From: Halieaceae bacterium
GTDB taxonomy: Bacteria > Pseudomonadota > Gammaproteobacteria > Pseudomonadales > Halieaceae
NCBI GenBank assembly: GCA_902623175.1
Contig: CACNSR010000003.1
Coordinates: 1 to 64,000 of the forward strand
Length of the DNA stretch: 64,000 bases
Reading direction: 5' to 3'
Part shown: piece by piece, positions 59,868-64,000 of the stretch
How positions within the stretch are numbered: the stretch's first letter is position 1
Layout of the letters: the number at the start of each line of letters is the position of its first letter
Notes under the pieces: model-generated
Databases searched by the model: none
What the model was told of the DNA's origin: nothing
What the model saw: only the letters and a program-made list of their open reading frames with translations
Made by a program: the position numbers and the translations under genes

Positions 59868-60428
59868 ATGAAAAGAGCAGTATGGTTGGCCACGCTGATG
59901 TGGTGCTGGATAGGGACGACGTCTGCGCAGGCGAATGATCATGACGTTGCCGAAATGTTGGCCAAGCACGAGATTGAGTATCTTCAGAGACTCTATGCCC
60001 GTGCCACGGATCAAATCGGCACGAATGAGCCAGAAAACATCGAGGCCGGCCGAGCGGTTTATCACAGGATTTTTACTCAGGATGCCACGATTCGCGCCAG
60101 TGACCCCAGCGGTGCGGAGTTTCGAGCGGTCGGCCCCGATGAGTGGGTGAAGGTGGTGGACGGCGCCCTCTCGGTATTCGATTCCACGCAGCACTTGCTG
60201 GGCACCCAGATCGTGGAGCTCGACAGCCTGCCCAACGCAGCCGGCAAAGGTGGTGAAGGCAAGATGAGTAGTTCCTTGCAGGCGTGGCACCAAGATGATG
60301 ATCGCGTGATCGACGTCTATTTGGGCACGTACCACAGCAAAGTCCGCTATACCTCAGGAATTGGTTGGCAGATTTATGACATGCGCCTAGAGAAGGTAGC
60401 CGGCGAGATCATTGATAAGCGGCCGTGA
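59868..60428 (+). CDS. Exported NTF2/SnoaL-like protein
   Basis: A 186-residue protein with signal peptide (residues 1-22, S-A-Q-A-N). GAGGAG precedes the ATG. The NTF2-like domain covers about residues 28-175: a first long helix with MLAKHEIEYLQRLYARATDQ, then IFTQDATIRASDPSG, and a final WQIYDMRLEKVAG. It is not close to the other two NTF2-like proteins of the window (3.2 kb and 12.7 kb). It lies 40 bases before the Rieske oxygenase gene and may serve the same pathway, for example by binding the substrate in the periplasm. Confidence 0.75.
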   Translation: MKRAVWLATLMWCWIGTTSAQANDHDVAEMLAKHEIEYLQRLYARATDQIGTNEPENIEAGRAVYHRIFTQDATIRASDPSGAEFRAVGPDEWVKVVDGALSVFDSTQHLLGTQIVELDSLPNAAGKGGEGKMSSSLQAWHQDDDRVIDVYLGTYHSKVRYTSGIGWQIYDMRLEKVAGEIIDKRP

Positions 60429-60467
60429 GCTCACTGGACAGCAGGTACCCCATTAGTTGGAGAAATA

Positions 60468-61802
60468 ATGAACGCAGCAAACCCCGTGATCCTTGAACGT
60501 GCTCTGAGCCGGCCGCCGAAAGGTGCCGAGCAGCAGTTGCGCGGTGACTTTGTAGGGAGCGATCGCTACACCTGCGGAGACTATTTGAAGCGCGAGTACC
60601 AAAAGGTGTGGCACACCGTCTGGAATATCGGCGGCGTGGCGTACCAAATGCCCGAGCCCGGCGATTACCTGACCACCGAGCTGGGGATAGACTCCATCAT
60701 AATGGCTCGGCAGGAAGATGGGTCGGTTAAAGCGTTTTTTAACTCCTGCCCGCATCGTGGCACCCGCATCACCGAGGCGGAAGATGGGCACGTGCAGCAA
60801 TTCTCTTGCCCCTATCACGGCTGGACGTTTGACCGTTCAGGGGTCGTGACCTCAGTGCCTGATGAAGAGGATTTTGCAGAGAGTCCCTGTGGTAGGGCCC
60901 GGTTGAAAGAGATGCGCTGCGAGGAGAGATTCGGGTTGATCTGGTACAACTTTGACTCGGATGCGTCGACGCTGGATGACAGTCTGGGCAAGACGATTTG
61001 TCGTGAGCTTGAGTCACACCGAATCGAGGACATGCTTCGGGTGCTGGATATGACCGCCGAGACTCGCAGTAATTGGAAGATCATCACGGATAACTTTAAC
61101 GAGGCCTATCACGTTAAAGTGCTGCATCCCGAGCTGATCCCCTATGTGGCGGCAGACTATAAGGACTGCCAGTTCGACTGCTTTCCCAATGGCCATAACC
61201 GAGGCTGGTTCCCCTCGTTTATGCCTTCCGTTCAATACGGCAGCGATGTCATAGGTGAGCCGCTGAAAAGTATGGCTGCCGCCTGGGATGTGAACAGCGA
61301 CGATTACGTGGGCCGCGATACCTGGCGGCAGCTGCGGGTGGATATTCAGGCCGCCAAGCGCGAGCGCGGTGAGGCGCAAGGCTATGTGCACTACAAATAT
61401 CGCGCGGATTACCAGCTCACCGACTATGTGATTTACAACCTGTTCCCCAATAACGTTATTACGGTAGGTCCGGATGGGGTCCAACTGCTGCGCCCGCGTC
61501 CACACCCGACGGATCCCGCGCAGTGTCTCTTCGACCATTGGTGGTTGGTTAATCGTGTGGAAGGACAGGAGATGACACCATCACCCGCGGGTGGGCCAGA
61601 TCTGCCGGTTGCCGACGCGTTTCACGAGCATATTCAGTATGGCGAAAAGACGCTGGGTACCACGGCCGATCAAGACCTGAGCATCGCCGAGATGCAGCAG
61701 AAAGGCCTGGCGTCAGCGGGGTATCAGGGGTACTGGATGCCCAATCAAGAGCGACGCGTGCAGGCCTTTCATGAGCACTTGAACGATTTGATGTCCGACT
61801 AA
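60468..61802 (+). CDS. Rieske aromatic-ring-hydroxylating oxygenase, alpha subunit
   Basis: A 444-residue oxygenase. The Rieske cluster ligands are C94-P-H96 and C114-x2-H117 (CPHRGTR; CPYHGW). In the catalytic domain DNFNEAYHVKVLHPEL at about 208-223 gives the iron ligands H215 and H220. The third ligand should be an Asp in the C-terminal third, candidate in LFDHWWLVNR. No beta subunit, ferredoxin or reductase gene follows, so these partners are elsewhere or the enzyme is a homo-oligomer. Substrates of the family range from aromatics to steroids and betaines. Confidence 0.92.
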   Translation: MNAANPVILERALSRPPKGAEQQLRGDFVGSDRYTCGDYLKREYQKVWHTVWNIGGVAYQMPEPGDYLTTELGIDSIIMARQEDGSVKAFFNSCPHRGTRITEAEDGHVQQFSCPYHGWTFDRSGVVTSVPDEEDFAESPCGRARLKEMRCEERFGLIWYNFDSDASTLDDSLGKTICRELESHRIEDMLRVLDMTAETRSNWKIITDNFNEAYHVKVLHPELIPYVAADYKDCQFDCFPNGHNRGWFPSFMPSVQYGSDVIGEPLKSMAAAWDVNSDDYVGRDTWRQLRVDIQAAKRERGEAQGYVHYKYRADYQLTDYVIYNLFPNNVITVGPDGVQLLRPRPHPTDPAQCLFDHWWLVNRVEGQEMTPSPAGGPDLPVADAFHEHIQYGEKTLGTTADQDLSIAEMQQKGLASAGYQGYWMPNQERRVQAFHEHLNDLMSD

Positions 61803-61978
61803 CCATGGCGCAGCGGTCTCCGTCCTACATCATTGTTGCTGTGCTCGGTTGAGTCGCGGTATGTGAAATCCCGACGCTCGTGCTGCACCACAGCTATGCG
61901 TTGAGCAACAGGTTTACGAGCGATGGCTCTCGGGTCATGTTAGCTTTGCATCTCGCACAACAATAACGAGCGATCGGG

Positions 61979-63289
61979 ATGACTGTAGAGCCCACCAAGC
62001 AGCAAAATATGCGTCGTGTGGCGCTAACCTCATTAGCAGGCACCAGTATCGAGTGGTACGACTTCTTCCTTTATGGCACGGCTGCCGCTGTCATTTTTCC
62101 CAAGGCGTTTTTCCCTCAAGATTTGCCGCCCATGGTGCTGCTGATTATTTCTTTCAGCACCTTCGCGGTGGGGTTCATTGCCCGGCCGCTGGGTGGTGTG
62201 GTGTTCGGCCACTTTGGGGATCAGGTGGGCCGAAAGCGCACGCTGGTGATCGCGCTGATGATGATGGGTGTGGCCACTACGTTGATTGGGCTCTTGCCCA
62301 CTTATCAGTCTATTGGGATCGCCGCGCCGCTCATGCTGGTTGCGTTGCGCTTCATACAGGGCCTTGCCGTGGGCGGTCAGTGGGGTGGTGCGATGCTATT
62401 GGTCACTGAGAGCGCGCCGTCTGAAAAGCGCGGTTGGTACGGCGCCTATGCGCAGGCGGGTGCCGCGGTAGGGGTCATTCTGGCGAATCTCGCGTTTTTG
62501 TCCGTGAGCACCTCCATGAACGATGAGGCGTTCATAGAGTGGGGCTGGCGGCTGCCTTTTATTGCCAGCATCGTGCTCATTGGCATCTCGCTTTATGTGC
62601 AGTTGCGCATGGAGGACACCGAGGCATTCAAGGCGCTTAAAGCCTCGCAGGCGGAAGCGGGCGAACAGACAGCAGCGCCAAAATCTCCTGTACTTGAGGC
62701 CATACGCCGCTACCCTCGGCGCATCATGCTCGCTGCCGGTGCATTTCTCTCTGTTCAGGTCACCTTCTACATTCTGATCGCGTTCGTCATCGCCTACGGA
62801 TTGAATTCGCCGTCGGTTGAACTGACCCGGGATGAAATGTTGACGTCAGTATTGATTGCGGCAGCAGCGATGATCCCGGCGCTGTTTTATTTCTCCGGCA
62901 TGTCAGATCGGGTGGGACGGAAGCAGATTTATCGCTGGGGTGCCATTTTGACGGGCGCCTGGGGTTTTGCGCTGTTCCCGCTGATTGATACCGGCAGTCC
63001 TTTGATGATCACGCTTGCTGTGACTGTCGGCATGATCTTGCTGGGCATGCAGTATGGCCCACAAGCCGCTTATTTCACGGAGCTTTTTTCGACAGAAGTA
63101 CGCTACTCAGGTGCCTCGCTGGGGTATCAGATTGGTGCGATTTTGGGCGGCGCATTGGCGCCCACCATTGCCGTCTTATTGTGGACTGAGTTGGGTATTT
63201 TTTTCGTGTCGCTCTACATTTTATTGGCTGCGGGCCTCACCCTGTGGTCCTTGTCTCGGTTGGAGGAGACGGGGGGTCGATCACTTTAG
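61979..63289 (+). CDS. MHS-family MFS transporter
   Basis: A 436-residue inner-membrane symporter of the metabolite:H+ symporter family (relatives: ProP, ShiA, KgtP). SIEWYDFFLYGTAAAVIFPKAFFP at about 23-46 is the family's first span, GHFGDQVGRKRTLVIALMMMG (motif A) follows span 2, RFIQGLAVGGQWGGAMLLVTESAP is span 4, and a central loop with acidic residues (RMEDTEAFKAL) separates the halves. It probably imports the substrate of the adjacent Rieske oxygenase or a similar acid. ATG 61979 is close to the weak site GATCGGG. About 175 bases without gene separate it from the oxygenase gene. Confidence 0.9.
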   Translation: MTVEPTKQQNMRRVALTSLAGTSIEWYDFFLYGTAAAVIFPKAFFPQDLPPMVLLIISFSTFAVGFIARPLGGVVFGHFGDQVGRKRTLVIALMMMGVATTLIGLLPTYQSIGIAAPLMLVALRFIQGLAVGGQWGGAMLLVTESAPSEKRGWYGAYAQAGAAVGVILANLAFLSVSTSMNDEAFIEWGWRLPFIASIVLIGISLYVQLRMEDTEAFKALKASQAEAGEQTAAPKSPVLEAIRRYPRRIMLAAGAFLSVQVTFYILIAFVIAYGLNSPSVELTRDEMLTSVLIAAAAMIPALFYFSGMSDRVGRKQIYRWGAILTGAWGFALFPLIDTGSPLMITLAVTVGMILLGMQYGPQAAYFTELFSTEVRYSGASLGYQIGAILGGALAPTIAVLLWTELGIFFVSLYILLAAGLTLWSLSRLEETGGRSL

Positions 63290-63443
63290 TCTCGGTTCGC
63301 AGAGTGCAGGGAGGCTTGGCTGCAAATTTATCGTTGAACCATCCCCAGCAAGCCCTGCTTGCCAAGGTCTTTCAATAAAGAAAGGTCTGCTTTATTTTGA
63401 GGAGACTGGGAATCATATAAAGATCACGGGGAGCAACAATCCA

Positions 63444-64000
63444 ATGAGCTACGAATGTTTCGAACTCGAGGTTGCCAACGGCATCGCCCACATCCGGTTG
63501 AATCGTCCCGAGAAAGCGAACTCAATGATTCCGTCTTTCTGGACAGAGCTTCCGGCCGCAGTAAACACCCTATCAAGAGAGGCCTCTGCGCGAGTGCTGG
63601 TCATCTCTGCAGAGGGCAAGCACTTCTGCTCGGGCATGGACATATCAGTATTCACCGACGGCGGATTAGACAGCCCGGCGGGCACTAGCTCCAGCATCGG
63701 AGCAGAGGCGTTCCGCCATCACTGTATGGCCCTCCAGAGTGCCTTCACTTGTCTGGAGGAAGCACGCATGCCCGTTTTAGTGGCTATTCAGGGGGCTGCA
63801 GTCGGTGGCGCCATGGATTTCATCACGGCGTGTGATTGCCGTTATGCCACTAAGGACGCCTTCTTCTCAATCCACGAGACCGCCATTGGAATGACCGCAG
63901 ATGTCGGTACATACCCGCGCTTGGTTAAGCTGATTTCTGAGGGTTGGGCGCGGCAAATGTCCTACACGGCTGAGCGTATTGGTGCGGAAAAAGCCAAAAC
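63444..64000 (+). CDS. Delta3,5-delta2,4-dienoyl-CoA isomerase-like crotonase (partial)
   Basis: The first 185 codons of a crotonase-fold enzyme run off the window end. Start MSYECFELEVANGIAHIRLNRPEKANSM; oxyanion segments KHFCSGMDISVF (about 65-76) and AAVGGAMDFITACDCRYATKDAFFSIHE (about 110-137 in pieces). The segment GMTADVGTYPRL carries the Asp of the A-D-V-G-T motif, and HETAIG the Glu, as in rat/human ECH1; both are needed for dienoyl-CoA isomerisation of unsaturated fatty acids. It is 154 bases after the MHS transporter gene. If the assignment holds, the region handles unsaturated acyl-CoA. Confidence 0.88.
   Translation, partial: MSYECFELEVANGIAHIRLNRPEKANSMIPSFWTELPAAVNTLSREASARVLVISAEGKHFCSGMDISVFTDGGLDSPAGTSSSIGAEAFRHHCMALQSAFTCLEEARMPVLVAIQGAAVGGAMDFITACDCRYATKDAFFSIHETAIGMTADVGTYPRLVKLISEGWARQMSYTAERIGAEKAK

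Noticed and set aside
61803-61978. Interrupted frame starting ATG 61804 with an early TGA
   Set aside because: About 54 codons in total with no recognisable protein pattern; too weak to call a pseudogene.
1-64000. CRISPR arrays, insertion sequences, prophage or toxin-antitoxin genes
   Set aside because: No regularly spaced repeats, transposase, integrase or phage proteins were seen on either strand.

Overview
The window is a chromosomal segment of a high-GC, probably marine gammaproteobacterium. The single-copy housekeeping genes (lipA, nadK, pepN, rmf, tsaB, uppP, trpS, purC, ppk, pspB/pspC) point to the class. Many crotonase, acyl-CoA, aldehyde dehydrogenase, omega-transaminase and Rieske genes, together with secreted NTF2-like and DUF885 proteins, resemble gene content of the OM60/NOR5 (Halieaceae) type. 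That family placement is inference; no 16S rRNA lies in the window. I see no phage, insertion sequence, CRISPR array, integrase or toxin-antitoxin module.

1-7.7 kb holds the 5' part of a GH29 alpha-L-fucosidase gene, a COQ4-like metal-site protein, a membrane protein of unknown function, a PhyH-type dioxygenase, a double-NTF2 lipoprotein, an exported rhodanese, and then a minus-strand set of three exported proteins of unknown function ending in a clear terminator. 7.8-13.2 kb is a minus-strand run: NTF2-like protein, short-chain dehydrogenase, exported flavoprotein, AzlC, AzlD and an APC permease that seems to start at CTG. 13.3-13.7 kb holds gene remnants. 13.7-23 kb is a plus-strand block: crotonase and molybdopterin oxidoreductase, then lipA, nadK, rhomboid, YeaC-like, DUF2797 and pepN, the last five closely spaced or overlapping.

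23.1-29.9 kb is a six-gene minus-strand Bat operon (MoxR, DUF58, DUF4381, BatA, BatB/C fusion, BatD) with overlapping genes. rmf follows with its own terminator. A 600-base stretch then leads to an attenuator-like leader in front of a DUF3429 gene. 31.2-38.4 kb carries mobA, tsaB, uppP, an apeB remnant, trpS, a TonB receptor, purC and a DUF442 phosphatase-like gene.

38.4-50.3 kb is catabolic: M20 amidohydrolase, two class III aminotransferases, DUF885 peptidase, long-chain-type acyl-CoA dehydrogenase, aldehyde dehydrogenase, glycerol kinase, a zinc-ribbon microprotein and a stop-interrupted glycosyltransferase remnant. 50.3-56.6 kb is stress and transport: pspB-pspC, an alpha/beta hydrolase, ppk, a WYL regulator coupled to a Bcr/CflA-type exporter, and a small unknown protein. 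A tRNA-Arg(TCG) gene with a stringent-type promoter sits at 56.9 kb. 57.2-64 kb carries a polytopic membrane protein, an MDR oxidoreductase, an exported NTF2-like protein, a Rieske oxygenase, an MHS-type transporter and a partial dienoyl-CoA isomerase. These could act together on an aromatic, terpenoid or unsaturated fatty substrate, but no substrate is shown.

The least explained items are the trio of exported paralog-like proteins at 5.2-7.7 kb, the terminator/anti-terminator leader at 30.75 kb, the CTG start at 9100 and several gene remnants (13.3-13.6, 33.4-33.6 and 50.1-50.3 kb). I did not find a multi-gene system that I could call new with confidence.
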